DNA of 64,000 nt, from NCBI RefSeq assembly GCF_900129815.1, contig NZ_FQWX01000003.1:1-64000 (forward strand), read 5' to 3'. The position numbers and the translations under genes are program-made. This stretch comes from Asaccharospora irregularis DSM 2635. Its GTDB lineage: Bacteria; Bacillota; Clostridia; Peptostreptococcales; Peptostreptococcaceae. Positions 47,923-56,246 of this stretch are shown piece after piece. Below the pieces are notes generated by a model, which was given only the letters and a program-made list of their open reading frames with translations, was not told the origin of the DNA and made no database searches. How positions within the stretch are numbered: the stretch's first letter is position 1; every line of letters starts with the position of its first letter.

Positions 47923-48519
47923 ATGATAAAGAAAATTATAGTGACTACTATATCACTTTTTTCTGTAGTATGCATCTTGGGTACAAACAATTCATATGCG
48001 GCTGAAAAAATGGGAACTATAACTGCTAGCACATTGAACGTAAGAAGTGGTCCATCTTCAAAATATAGAGTTGTAGGAAAGTTAAATAGAGGAAATAATG
48101 TTACAATTGTAGACTCTAGCGGAGGCTGGGTAAAGGTAAAATTCTCAGGTGATAAAACTGGATGGTCAAGTAGTAAATATGTTAAAGGAAGTGACACTAG
48201 CACTGAGGTTAAAAATAATACTGCAGTTAAAAATAGTTCTACAAATATTCAAAATAAAAGTGTAAAAGTAGTTGCAACAGCATATACAGGGTATAGCACA
48301 ACTTCAACAGGACAAAAACCAGTGTGGGGAACTATAGCAGTAGACCCTAAGATTATACCATATGGTACAAAGGTATATATACCTTACTTTGACAGAGTGT
48401 TTATAGCTAATAATACTGGTGGGGCTATAAAAGGGAACAAGATAGATATATATATGAATAGTAAAAAAGAGTGCCGTAATTGGGGAAGAAAAACAATCGA
48501 GATAAGAATTATAAAATAA
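47923..48519 (+). CDS. Secreted SH3-3D cell-wall protein
   Basis: A 198-residue exported protein. Signal peptide of about 27 residues (IKKIIVTTISLFSVV ... SYAA), then a bacterial SH3 domain (residues about 30-82: ASTLNVRSGPSSKYRVVG, GWVKVKFSGDKTGW), a Ser/Asn/Thr linker, and a C-terminal 3D domain whose three Asp are seen in VDPKIIPYG, FDRV and NKIDIYM. 3D domains share the fold of lytic transglycosylases such as MltA; SH3 binds the wall. Probably a peptidoglycan-cutting enzyme. The ATG at 47923 follows GGGAGG; an ATG at 47896 has none. Confidence 0.88.
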   Translation: MIKKIIVTTISLFSVVCILGTNNSYAAEKMGTITASTLNVRSGPSSKYRVVGKLNRGNNVTIVDSSGGWVKVKFSGDKTGWSSSKYVKGSDTSTEVKNNTAVKNSSTNIQNKSVKVVATAYTGYSTTSTGQKPVWGTIAVDPKIIPYGTKVYIPYFDRVFIANNTGGAIKGNKIDIYMNSKKECRNWGRKTIEIRIIK

Positions 48520-48524
48520 TACAT

Positions 48525-48574
48525 AAAAAGACCTGTTTTTATTATAAAACTATAATTTAAACAGGTCTTTTTGC
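48525..48574 (+). terminator. Terminator after SH3-3D gene
   Basis: AAAAAGACCTGTTT pairs with AAACAGGTCTTTTT. Confidence 0.9.
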
Positions 48575-48660
48575 GTAACTTGCATGAAATTATGCCGTGT
48601 GGTAGAATTTGAGTGTGAAATTAAATCGATGTAAAATTAAATTTGAAGACAGGTGATAAA

Positions 48661-49941
48661 ATGCTAGAAGAAACGAAAGAGTTACTAAAGGGCTTCTATG
48701 ATTTAGATGAGGAGACATTTAAATTATCTGAGGAAGTAATGGAAGATATAAAATATAAATTTGAAGAGATAAAACAAATAAGAGAGTACAATCAGTACAA
48801 AGTATTAAAAGCAATGCAGGAAGCTCGCCTAAGTGATAACCACTTTAATTGGACCACAGGCTATGGATACAACGATATAGGAAGAGAAAAAATAGAAGAA
48901 ATATATTCAAAAGTTTTTAATACAGAAGATGCACTGGTTAGACCTATAATAGTTAATGGAACTCATGCATTGACTCTATGTCTACAGGGACTAGTTAGGC
49001 CAGGAGATGAAATTTTATCGGTAACATCAAGACCATATGATACATTAGAAGGAGTTATAGGAATAAGAGAAGAAAAAGGGTCTTTAAAGGAATTTGGGGT
49101 TACATATGATGAGGTAGATTTTTTAGAAGATGGAAATATAGATTTAGAGGGAATAAAGAAAAAAATAAACGACAGAACCAAACTTGTAATGATACAAAGG
49201 TCAAAAGGGTACTCATGGAGAAAATCCCTTACAATAGAAGATATAAAAGAAGCTATAGATACTATAAAATCGGTTAAACCTGAAGCTATAGTAATGGTTG
49301 ATAATTGCTATGGAGAATTTCTAGACACTAAAGAGCCAACGGATGTTGGAGCTGATATAATGGCCGGATCGCTAATAAAAAATCCTGGAGGAGGACTTGC
49401 TTTAACAGGAGGATATATAGTTGGAAAAAAAGACTTAGTAGAACTTATTTCATATAGATTAACTGCTCCCGGAATAGGAAAAGAATGTGGGCTTACATTT
49501 GGAACGAGTAGAAGTGTTTTACAAGGGTTCTTTATGGCGCCATATGTTGTATCTCAAGCAGTTATGGGAGCAATATTCTGTGCAAGAGCATTTGAAAAAT
49601 TAGGATATGATGTTCTTCCTAAATATGATGATGTAAGAAGTGATATAATACAAGTTGTTAGATTAAATAATGCAGATGAAGTCATTGACTTCTGTCAGGG
49701 AATACAAGCTGCGGCTGCAGTTGATTCATATGTAAAGCCTGAGCCATGGGCAATGCCAGGTTATGAGAGTGAAGTTATAATGGCTGCGGGTGCATTTATA
49801 CAAGGGTCATCTATTGAACTAAGTGCTGATGCACCAATAAGACCTCCATATAATGTATACTTCCAAGGTGGGCTTACGTTTGATCACTCAAAAATGGGTA
49901 CATTAAAGGCTATAGGTCATATGAAGAAGAACGTAAGATAA
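48661..49941 (+). CDS. Methionine gamma-lyase-family PLP enzyme (YnbB)
   Basis: A 426-residue fold-type I PLP protein, family PF06838 ('aluminium resistance' / YnbB). NWTTGYGYNDIGREKIEEIYSKVFNTE near the start and VRPIIVNGTHALTLCLQGL mark the family; the PLP lysine lies in MAGSLIKNPGGGLALTGGY. The end (FDHSKMGTLKAIGHM) is also typical. The reaction is not established; it may split a sulfur amino acid. Its usual partner genes (miaA, hfq) are not adjacent here. The start at 48661 follows AGGTG. Confidence 0.85.
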   Translation: MLEETKELLKGFYDLDEETFKLSEEVMEDIKYKFEEIKQIREYNQYKVLKAMQEARLSDNHFNWTTGYGYNDIGREKIEEIYSKVFNTEDALVRPIIVNGTHALTLCLQGLVRPGDEILSVTSRPYDTLEGVIGIREEKGSLKEFGVTYDEVDFLEDGNIDLEGIKKKINDRTKLVMIQRSKGYSWRKSLTIEDIKEAIDTIKSVKPEAIVMVDNCYGEFLDTKEPTDVGADIMAGSLIKNPGGGLALTGGYIVGKKDLVELISYRLTAPGIGKECGLTFGTSRSVLQGFFMAPYVVSQAVMGAIFCARAFEKLGYDVLPKYDDVRSDIIQVVRLNNADEVIDFCQGIQAAAAVDSYVKPEPWAMPGYESEVIMAAGAFIQGSSIELSADAPIRPPYNVYFQGGLTFDHSKMGTLKAIGHMKKNVR

Positions 49942-50040
49942 GTATGACCATATAACATATTTTTTATATTAAAGGTTAAAATATTATTAAGTTTTAATAA
50001 AGTATCAAACATTATTATTAAAACGTTGTACAAAAGAATA

Positions 50041-50085
50041 AAATAAATATAGGGATTATTATAATAATCCCTATATTTATTTTTA
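50041..50085 (+). terminator. Palindromic terminator
   Basis: AAATAAATATAGGGATTATT pairs with its complement (AATAATCCCTATATTTATTT) around a one- to two-base turn, then T. It ends the YnbB gene and lies just before the SIR2 gene. Confidence 0.85.
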
Positions 50086-50115
50086 GAAAATCTTATAAGG
50101 CTTGGAGGAAATGAT

Positions 50116-51198
50116 ATGAAAATAGCTATATTTTTAGGAGCAGGTGCATCTGCGGCAGAACATTCTCCTATTCAAAATGAACTGTTTAGTGAATACTTTA
50201 GACACATAACATACAAGGATTTTGGAAATGAAATGAACCAAGAGTTATATAAGTTTTTTAAAGAAATGTTTAATATAGACGTAATTAAAGATGATGTTGA
50301 TGAGATAAATTTCCCTACATTTGAAGAGGTTTTAGGGATTTTAGACCTAGCTGAACAAAGAAGAGAGTCGTTTAAAAACTTTGGTCTTGAGAGTTTAAAC
50401 AAAAGAAGTGATAGTATACGATATCTTAGACAGTACTTGATACTATTAATGGCCCAGGCGATATATAAAACGGCAAGAACAAATAATAAATACCATAAAC
50501 TATTGACTGAAAAGTTGTTGATGGAAGGGATATTATCAGATACTACATTTATTAGCGCTAATTATGATATACATATAGATAATACTATAGTTGAACTATG
50601 TAGAGAAACAAATCATAGTATAATGCTTGATTACGGTGTAGATTTTATAAACTTCAATGTAAATGATAGTTGGAATGAACCAAGAGATCCTTCTATTAAA
50701 CTATATAAGATACATGGCTCCCTAAATTGGCTTTACTGTCCAGTATGTAACAACTTGACTCTTACACCGTTTGAGGGCGGTGTTATGAGGCTTATAGATA
50801 AACCAGAAGAGGCAAGATGTATAGAGTGTGGAGAACTTACAGTACCTATAATAATCCCACCAACATACTTTAAGAATATGTCTAATATATTTTTAAGTAA
50901 CGTATGGCAGGAAACAGAAAAAACTCTAAGACAGAGTGATGCACTTATATTCTGTGGGTATTCATTTCCAGATGCAGATATGCATATAAAATACATGATA
51001 AAAAGGGTTCAGACTAGTAGAAAAAAATCACCTCTAAAAATAATGGTCTTTAATAATCACGAAGGAAAACAAAGTGTATCTCTAAAAAAAGAGGAAGATA
51101 GATACAAAAGATTTTTAGGCGAAAATATTATATTTACAAAAAAATCTTTTCAAGACTTTGCACAGGACCCTATTAAGTATATAAATATGATTAAATAA
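50116..51198 (+). CDS. SIR2-family NAD-binding protein with zinc ribbon
   Basis: A 360-residue soluble protein with the sirtuin fold: GAGAS at residues 8-12, SANYD at 147-151 (Asn149 and Asp151), the catalytic-type His200 in KIHGSLNW, a Cys4 zinc ribbon (208, 211, 235, 238), IIPPTYFK at 247-253 and GYSFPDAD at 281-288. It is longer than CobB deacylases and has an inserted helical region (about 30-130). Such SIR2-like proteins act either as deacylases or as NAD-consuming defence effectors. TTGGAGG precedes the ATG. No partner (for example a TIR, Argonaute or HerA gene) is adjacent, so defence is only a possibility. Confidence 0.8.
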   Translation: MKIAIFLGAGASAAEHSPIQNELFSEYFRHITYKDFGNEMNQELYKFFKEMFNIDVIKDDVDEINFPTFEEVLGILDLAEQRRESFKNFGLESLNKRSDSIRYLRQYLILLMAQAIYKTARTNNKYHKLLTEKLLMEGILSDTTFISANYDIHIDNTIVELCRETNHSIMLDYGVDFINFNVNDSWNEPRDPSIKLYKIHGSLNWLYCPVCNNLTLTPFEGGVMRLIDKPEEARCIECGELTVPIIIPPTYFKNMSNIFLSNVWQETEKTLRQSDALIFCGYSFPDADMHIKYMIKRVQTSRKKSPLKIMVFNNHEGKQSVSLKKEEDRYKRFLGENIIFTKKSFQDFAQDPIKYINMIK

Positions 51199-51295
51199 TC
51201 TTAAAATTATAACTTTTCACATAATTGTATAAAAGTATATAATGTAAATAAGGTATTTGCAAATATACCTAGAGACTGACTTAAAGGGGGATAAT

Positions 51296-51982
51296 ATGAT
51301 AGCAACAATAGTAAATTGTCTAGCAATAATTGCAGGATGTTTGGTAGGTTTAATAATAAAAGGAGGAATACCAGAGAAGTTAAGTACAAATATAATGAAT
51401 GGAATCGCTTTGTGTGTACTTTATATAGGTATATCGGGTTCATTAGGGGGCGAAAATACCCTTATAACTATAATATCCATGGCATTAGGTGCATTGATAG
51501 GTGAACTAATAGATATAGATAAAAGTTTAAATAAATTAGGATCTTTTATACAGAGTAAGTTTTCAACAAAAGATGAGGAAGATTCAATAGCCAAAGGATT
51601 TGTGTATTCAAGTTTACTGTTTTGTGTTGGTGCGATGGCAGTAGTGGGTTCCTTGGAAAGTGGACTGACAGGTAATTATGAAACTTTATTTGCAAAGTCT
51701 GTGTTGGATGGAATAAGCTCTGTGATTTTTACGGCTTCGCTAGGGATAGGAGTTATATTCTCAGCGGTATCTGTATTTTTATATCAAGGAATTATAACAT
51801 TAGGAGCATCTTTATTGTCAGGTGTTTTGAGTGAGAGTGTAGTTGGGTCTATGACAGCTATAGGTAGTTTATTAATTATTGGATTAGGCCTAAATATGTT
51901 AAAGGCTACAAATATAAAAGTAGCTAATCTACTACCTGCAATGTTTATGCCTATAATATTCGGAATATTGGGTATTTTGTAG
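51296..51982 (+). CDS. DUF554 membrane protein (YdfK/YqgA family)
   Basis: A 228-residue protein with six to seven membrane segments. NCLAIIAGCLVGLIIKGGIPEKL at the start, GALIGELIDIDK and the second half VYSSLLFCVGAMAVVGSLESGLTGN follow the DUF554 pattern of internal repeats rich in Gly. Function is unknown; a transporter is assumed. The start at 51296 follows AAAGGGGG; an in-frame ATG at 51257 has no site. It lies 97 bases after the SIR2-like gene with a small hairpin-free gap. Confidence 0.85.
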   Translation: MIATIVNCLAIIAGCLVGLIIKGGIPEKLSTNIMNGIALCVLYIGISGSLGGENTLITIISMALGALIGELIDIDKSLNKLGSFIQSKFSTKDEEDSIAKGFVYSSLLFCVGAMAVVGSLESGLTGNYETLFAKSVLDGISSVIFTASLGIGVIFSAVSVFLYQGIITLGASLLSGVLSESVVGSMTAIGSLLIIGLGLNMLKATNIKVANLLPAMFMPIIFGILGIL

Positions 51983-52082
51983 AAGAACTAAAGTAAATTT
52001 AGACAAATTCCTCATTTAGAAGGAGAATAGCATTTGTAATCAAATTAATTAGATAAGAAATGAATTTTTGGAGGTATTTTAG

Positions 52083-52958
52083 ATGATTACATTTGATATA
52101 AATGGAGCTAACGTGGAATTTGGAGAAAAACAAGAAAATTATAATGCTATAAGAAAATCTTTTAAAGAATATGCATTAGAAATATCTGATTGCTTTTTTG
52201 AAGATTGTCTAGATAGTATGAGAAGCTTAAAACAAGTGTCTGAGAACGGATTAAGCAAAGGAGAGAAATATATAAATGAAGCCCTTAAAAAAGGGGTAGA
52301 AACAATAGTAAGTTATAATGTAGTTACTGTAGATATTAATATCTTTAGAGAAGTATACTGCGAAAAATATCTTGATTACAAGAGACTATTTAATAATCTT
52401 AATAAGGCGTATTTAGTACCAAATAAAAATAAAAAAAATAACCATATAAACCTATATGACATTAAGTCTACAATAGAAAAGTTAAGAGACTATATATATG
52501 ATGATTGTTTTAATATACATTTTGCAGTTATAGATGCACTTATAGAAAATGGAGTAACAAGAGTTGGTTCGTATGTTGATGATGAATCAATAAAAAAATC
52601 AAATGCGCTGTTTAATAATTATAAAGATGGATTTATAAACAAACCATACGACTGTAATGTGGTAAAACAAATAATTTTACTGAATCCATATAGAGAAGAT
52701 GTGTATGAATTTTTTGTAAAAGAAGACGGTGACTTTAATAAAGAGATAGAAAGGCTAACTGATTTTTTAGGATATGATATAAAACCATGCAAAGAAAAAT
52801 TAATGGATTTATATATAAGTGAAATAATTAAAAACCCAGTAGTAGATATAGAGTTCGAGAAAGAAAAGATAGAGAAATATGCTAAGTACATAGGGTATGA
52901 TGAGGTAAATATATATACTGCAAGAATTGATGCTATTTATACTTTCCAAAATGCATAA
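52083..52958 (+). CDS. Hypothetical 291-residue soluble protein
   Basis: Not identified with confidence. A cytoplasmic, mostly helical protein. The stretch KQIILLNPYREDVYEFFVKEDGDFNKEIERLTDFLGYDI (residues about 190-230) carries a 'LNPY-x-E/D-D-V-Y ... GD ... E...l..FlG.DI' pattern that I recognise from uncharacterised Firmicute proteins often placed after zinc-ribbon or TM2 domains; here neither domain is present. The early part has a helical region with paired acidic residues. GGAGG precedes the ATG; monocistronic. Confidence 0.65.
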   Translation: MITFDINGANVEFGEKQENYNAIRKSFKEYALEISDCFFEDCLDSMRSLKQVSENGLSKGEKYINEALKKGVETIVSYNVVTVDINIFREVYCEKYLDYKRLFNNLNKAYLVPNKNKKNNHINLYDIKSTIEKLRDYIYDDCFNIHFAVIDALIENGVTRVGSYVDDESIKKSNALFNNYKDGFINKPYDCNVVKQIILLNPYREDVYEFFVKEDGDFNKEIERLTDFLGYDIKPCKEKLMDLYISEIIKNPVVDIEFEKEKIEKYAKYIGYDEVNIYTARIDAIYTFQNA

Positions 52959-53029
52959 GTATTCTTAATTTTATTGTAATAAAAATAATATTTAAATTAA
53001 TAAAAAATTATAGGCAAGAATAATAAATA

Positions 53030-53058
53030 TTGTATTTAACTTGTTAATAGTATATAAT
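53030..53058 (+). promoter_or_regulatory. Promoter of the preQ1 riboswitch transcript
   Basis: TTGTAT (53030-53035) and TATAAT (53053-53058) with a 17-base spacer, 20 bases before the aptamer. Confidence 0.6.
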
Positions 53059-53076
53059 TATGCAAGTAAAGTTAAT

Positions 53077-53118
53077 ATGACAGTTCGTGAGCCTCCTGTC
53101 TTTAAATAAAACTACGGT
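53077..53118 (+). ncRNA. preQ1 riboswitch (class I)
   Basis: A short hairpin GACAG/CTGTC encloses TTCGTGAGCCTC and is followed by the A-rich tail TTTAAATAAAACTACGG, the layout of a preQ1-I aptamer. Loop bases CGTG can pair with TACG in the tail to make the pseudoknot. The tail ACTACGGT can also pair with ACCGTATT of the following terminator, so ligand binding should end transcription. It stands before queT, a preQ1/queuosine-precursor transporter. Confidence 0.78.
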
Positions 53119-53156
53119 AAAAGAGCATTTTTTTAATACTTATTATTTTTGTGCAG

Positions 53157-53189
53157 AAAACCGTATTTTTTGAGTACGGTTTTTTTTAA
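53157..53189 (+). terminator. preQ1 riboswitch terminator
   Basis: AAAACCGTA pairs with TACGGTTTT, then T8. Confidence 0.85.
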
Positions 53190-53282
53190 TTTAAATTAAC
53201 TTTTAAAGTATAATTAAGAAAATATATGCAAATAAAAGTAATATATAGTTTATTACTTTGCACGATATTGAGGAGGACAATT

Positions 53283-53777
53283 ATGAGAGAAAGTACTAAG
53301 AAAATAGTTGTTACGGCCTTAGTTGCAGCAGTATACGCAACATTAACATTATCATTAGGATTTATAAGTTATGGGCCAATACAATTTAGGATAGCAGAAG
53401 TAATGATATTATTAGCATTTATTAGGAAAGAATATATAATAGGGCTTACATTAGGTTGTTTTCTTGCAAATGTAATAGGACCTTATGGAGTACCTGATAT
53501 AGTATTTGGGACAATGGCAACATTAATGAGTGCTATTTTAGTTTACTTGACATCAAAAATGCAAAAAAAATGGTCTTTATTAATAGCTTCTTTATGGCCT
53601 ACTATTATAAATGCTATAATAATAGGAGCTATGTTAAATATATTCTTTGGAGTTCCATTAATTTTAGGAATGTTACAAGTAGGGTTTGGACAATTTGTTG
53701 TTATAACGATTATAGGTATTCCGTTTTTCAAAATGGTTAATAAAAAATATGGTAGTTTGATAGAGAGTGTATTTTAA
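53283..53777 (+). CDS. queT: Queuosine-precursor transporter QueT
   Basis: A 164-residue membrane protein with five to six helices, the substrate-specific (S) component of an ECF-type transporter. It is the QueT family: KIVVTALVAAVYATLTLSLGFISYGPIQFRIAE at the start and LGCFLANVIGPYG / DIVFGTMATL in the middle. It probably imports preQ0, preQ1 or queuine with a shared ECF module encoded elsewhere. The start at 53283 follows TGAGGAGG. A preQ1 riboswitch controls it. It lies 28 bases before the FtsZ-like gene. Confidence 0.9.
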   Translation: MRESTKKIVVTALVAAVYATLTLSLGFISYGPIQFRIAEVMILLAFIRKEYIIGLTLGCFLANVIGPYGVPDIVFGTMATLMSAILVYLTSKMQKKWSLLIASLWPTIINAIIIGAMLNIFFGVPLILGMLQVGFGQFVVITIIGIPFFKMVNKKYGSLIESVF

Positions 53778-53805
53778 CAAATATTAAAAATAGTGAGGCG
53801 ACGAT

Positions 53806-54546
53806 ATGAATAATTTAAATAATTTAACAAAAAATGCAAAAATAATAGGTATTGGTGATGATGGTATAAAAACTTTGGATTCTATAATAGATAAAATAAA
53901 AGATACTATGGATATTGAAAAGATTAGTATTAATCAGGATATTGATAAAGATTATGTTAGAGGTTTGTTAGATGGAGTAGATATACTTACATTAACTTAT
54001 TCTAGTAAAGATTTGAGATCAAAAGAAATAGTCAAAGCTATAGGATACATGGCATCAGAGAGAAGAGTTTTATCAATAGGACTAGACTCTTCACCTGATG
54101 AAATCAAAGACGATTTGGGATTAAATAGAGAGTTAAAAATATCTAAAAACATTGAACTAATTGATTTGGTTAAAATGATGGTTGATTCAGTATCAGACCT
54201 TTGTATGATAAATATAGATTTAACTGACTTAAAAGAACTATTATCAACAGATAAATCTATAAAATATACATATGGAGAGTTTGATAAGTCTAGTAGCTAC
54301 GATGATATTACAAAGTTATTATTTGAAAATATGAAAGATACAGGCAAAGAATTCATAGATAAAAAAAGCATAATATTTGTGGATATGGATGAAAATTATA
54401 TAGGAGAAGATGCTACATTAATAGAGCTAAATGAATTGCTGAATAAAATAGAAAAAAATTCTAGATCAAAGGCAGAGTCAATATTCTCCTTATATCTAAG
54501 AAAACAATTAGATGCCAAAATTAGAGTTGGCATAATATACAACTAA
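53806..54546 (+). CDS. Degenerate FtsZ/tubulin-fold protein lacking the GTP-binding motif
   Basis: A 246-residue soluble protein that aligns by eye with the whole FtsZ core. AKIIGIGDDGIKTL (residues 11-24) takes the place of KVIGVGGGGNNAV. DGVDILTLTYSSKDLRSKEIVKAIG (56-80) stands where FtsZ has GADMVFVTAGMGGGTGTG, so the GGGTGTG loop is lost. SVSDLCMINIDLTDLKELL (128-146) matches GISDLI...LINLDFADVKTIM and keeps the T7-loop NxDxxD (Asn136, Asp138, Asp141). The C-terminal beta-sheet domain also follows (KSIIFVDMDENYIGEDATLIELNELLNKI, then AKIRVGIIYN). It has no C-terminal FtsA-binding tail. AGTGAGGCG precedes the ATG. Likely a non-GTPase partner or cap of a tubulin-like filament; inference only. 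Confidence 0.7.
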   Translation: MNNLNNLTKNAKIIGIGDDGIKTLDSIIDKIKDTMDIEKISINQDIDKDYVRGLLDGVDILTLTYSSKDLRSKEIVKAIGYMASERRVLSIGLDSSPDEIKDDLGLNRELKISKNIELIDLVKMMVDSVSDLCMINIDLTDLKELLSTDKSIKYTYGEFDKSSSYDDITKLLFENMKDTGKEFIDKKSIIFVDMDENYIGEDATLIELNELLNKIEKNSRSKAESIFSLYLRKQLDAKIRVGIIYN

Positions 54547-54560
54547 AGCTTAGGATAGAT

Positions 54561-54618
54561 AAAAAATTCCTCTATAATAACAGTTATTAATCAACTGAAT
54601 GTTATAGAGGAATTATTT
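54561..54618. terminator. Bidirectional terminator
   Basis: AATTCCTCTATAATAAC pairs with GTTATAGAGGAATT (one bulge), then T, between converging genes. Confidence 0.8.
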
Positions 54619-54662
54619 TATATATAACATATAAAATACTAAAATAATATAATAAATTAAAA

Positions 54663-56246
54663 TCAACTTATGGTATTAAATTTTATTGTAACTTTAAACA
54701 AGTCTCCGTCTATATCTAAACCAAGACTTCCATTTTGTAGTTGGACTAGGCTTTGTGCTATAGAGAGTCCTAGACCGCTTCCTTCGGTGTTACGGGAAAC
54801 ATCACCTCTTCGAAACCTTTCTAAAAGCTCCTCTGATGAAATATTTAGTTTGTAGTTGGATATATTTTTCATAGTTATTATTACAAAGTTATCTTTTGTA
54901 TACATATCTAAATAGACTCTAGTATTTTCAAGCGAATATTTAATTATATTAGATATAAGGTTCTCAAATACTCGAAAAGTTTTTTTACCATCTATATTAG
55001 TAAATACAGGATGATCTGGAGTATTTATTATGAAGTCTAGATTAGATTTTTTTATTCTATCGTCTAGTTCAACTAAGCTTTGGATTAAAAGCTCTTTTAT
55101 ATCTGTTTTTTCTATATTAAGTTCTATATCTCCACTATTTATTTTAGAGGCTTCAAATATGTCCTCAACAAGTGATTTAAGCCTCTGAGTTTTTTTATCC
55201 AATATATTTAGATAAGTAGTAGTAGTACTTTTATCTAGTTCATTGTTTTTTAATATATCTACATAGTTTACTATTGAAGTTAAGGGAGTCTTTAGGTCGT
55301 GACTTACATTAGTTATAAGTTCAGTTTTCATCTTTTCACTTTTAATTTGACTTTTTACTGCATTTTCAAGGCCGTCAGTTATTTTATTTATACTATCGGC
55401 AAGTTGTGAAATTTCATCTTCTCCTTTGACTTTTAATTTATATTTGAGATTTCCAGATTCTATATTTTTTATATTTTCACTTATAGCTCCTATATAATCT
55501 AATTTTTTAGAGAATGTAGAGTACATATATAAAGTAGGAGCGGAGTATAATAATGGGAAAAATATAAGAAGGAAAATAGGTTCATATACTATATTTTCAT
55601 ATAGATATAAAATTATAAATGTAAGTATAAATAAAGTTATGAAGACTAATATAAATACAGTGACTAATCTTTTCTTTAAAGAATTTTTATTATGCTTATA
55701 TGATAAATCTTTAAGTAACTTATATGTTGAAATCTTAGATTTTAGATTTTTTCTATTCATTAAAATATACTTATATAAAATATATACAATAAAGAGTATT
55801 ATTGTATCAAATACTATTAAGCCATTATCAAAAAAGGGAGGCGTAGTCCTCCACTCACAATATCTCATAGCTAGTACAATAAAAAAACTAAAAATGATTA
55901 CTTCTAGTTGAAGTTCTTTTAAAAGATCCAGTATATAATTAGAGGACTTTGTGCATGTGTTTTTGTTTATTCTATAAATATTATAAAAAAGTAAACCAAG
56001 TAAAAATGATCCTAAAGCTATATAAGAGTAATCGTCTTTAATATCTGATAGGTACAATTCTTTGACGTACCCTAAAAAATAATACGCTTGAATACGAGTA
56101 GTCCTCCATTGGTCTTTACTAAGAAAGTTATACCTTAAATCAAAGCACGATTCAAAGCAAATTGATATAGATACAAATGTAAGAAATAAAAATATAAGCT
56201 TTGATTTATAATTGCCTTTAATTGAGTTCTTCAATTTTGTAACCAA
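54663..56246 (-). CDS. Sensor histidine kinase, VanS-like
   Basis: A 527-residue kinase with an N-terminal half of about six membrane segments (up to residue 260), a HAMP-like linker, the H box LITNVSHDLKTPLTSIVNYVDIL, N box ENLISNIIKYSLE and G box NTEGSGLGLSIAQSL. The transmembrane sensor with many helices and few loops suggests it senses a membrane or cell-wall signal. Its start (TTG 56246) overlaps the regulator by 29 bases, with GGGG upstream. No van resistance genes are seen nearby. Confidence 0.9.
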   Translation of the reverse strand: MVTKLKNSIKGNYKSKLIFLFLTFVSISICFESCFDLRYNFLSKDQWRTTRIQAYYFLGYVKELYLSDIKDDYSYIALGSFLLGLLFYNIYRINKNTCTKSSNYILDLLKELQLEVIIFSFFIVLAMRYCEWRTTPPFFDNGLIVFDTIILFIVYILYKYILMNRKNLKSKISTYKLLKDLSYKHNKNSLKKRLVTVFILVFITLFILTFIILYLYENIVYEPIFLLIFFPLLYSAPTLYMYSTFSKKLDYIGAISENIKNIESGNLKYKLKVKGEDEISQLADSINKITDGLENAVKSQIKSEKMKTELITNVSHDLKTPLTSIVNYVDILKNNELDKSTTTTYLNILDKKTQRLKSLVEDIFEASKINSGDIELNIEKTDIKELLIQSLVELDDRIKKSNLDFIINTPDHPVFTNIDGKKTFRVFENLISNIIKYSLENTRVYLDMYTKDNFVIITMKNISNYKLNISSEELLERFRRGDVSRNTEGSGLGLSIAQSLVQLQNGSLGLDIDGDLFKVTIKFNTIS

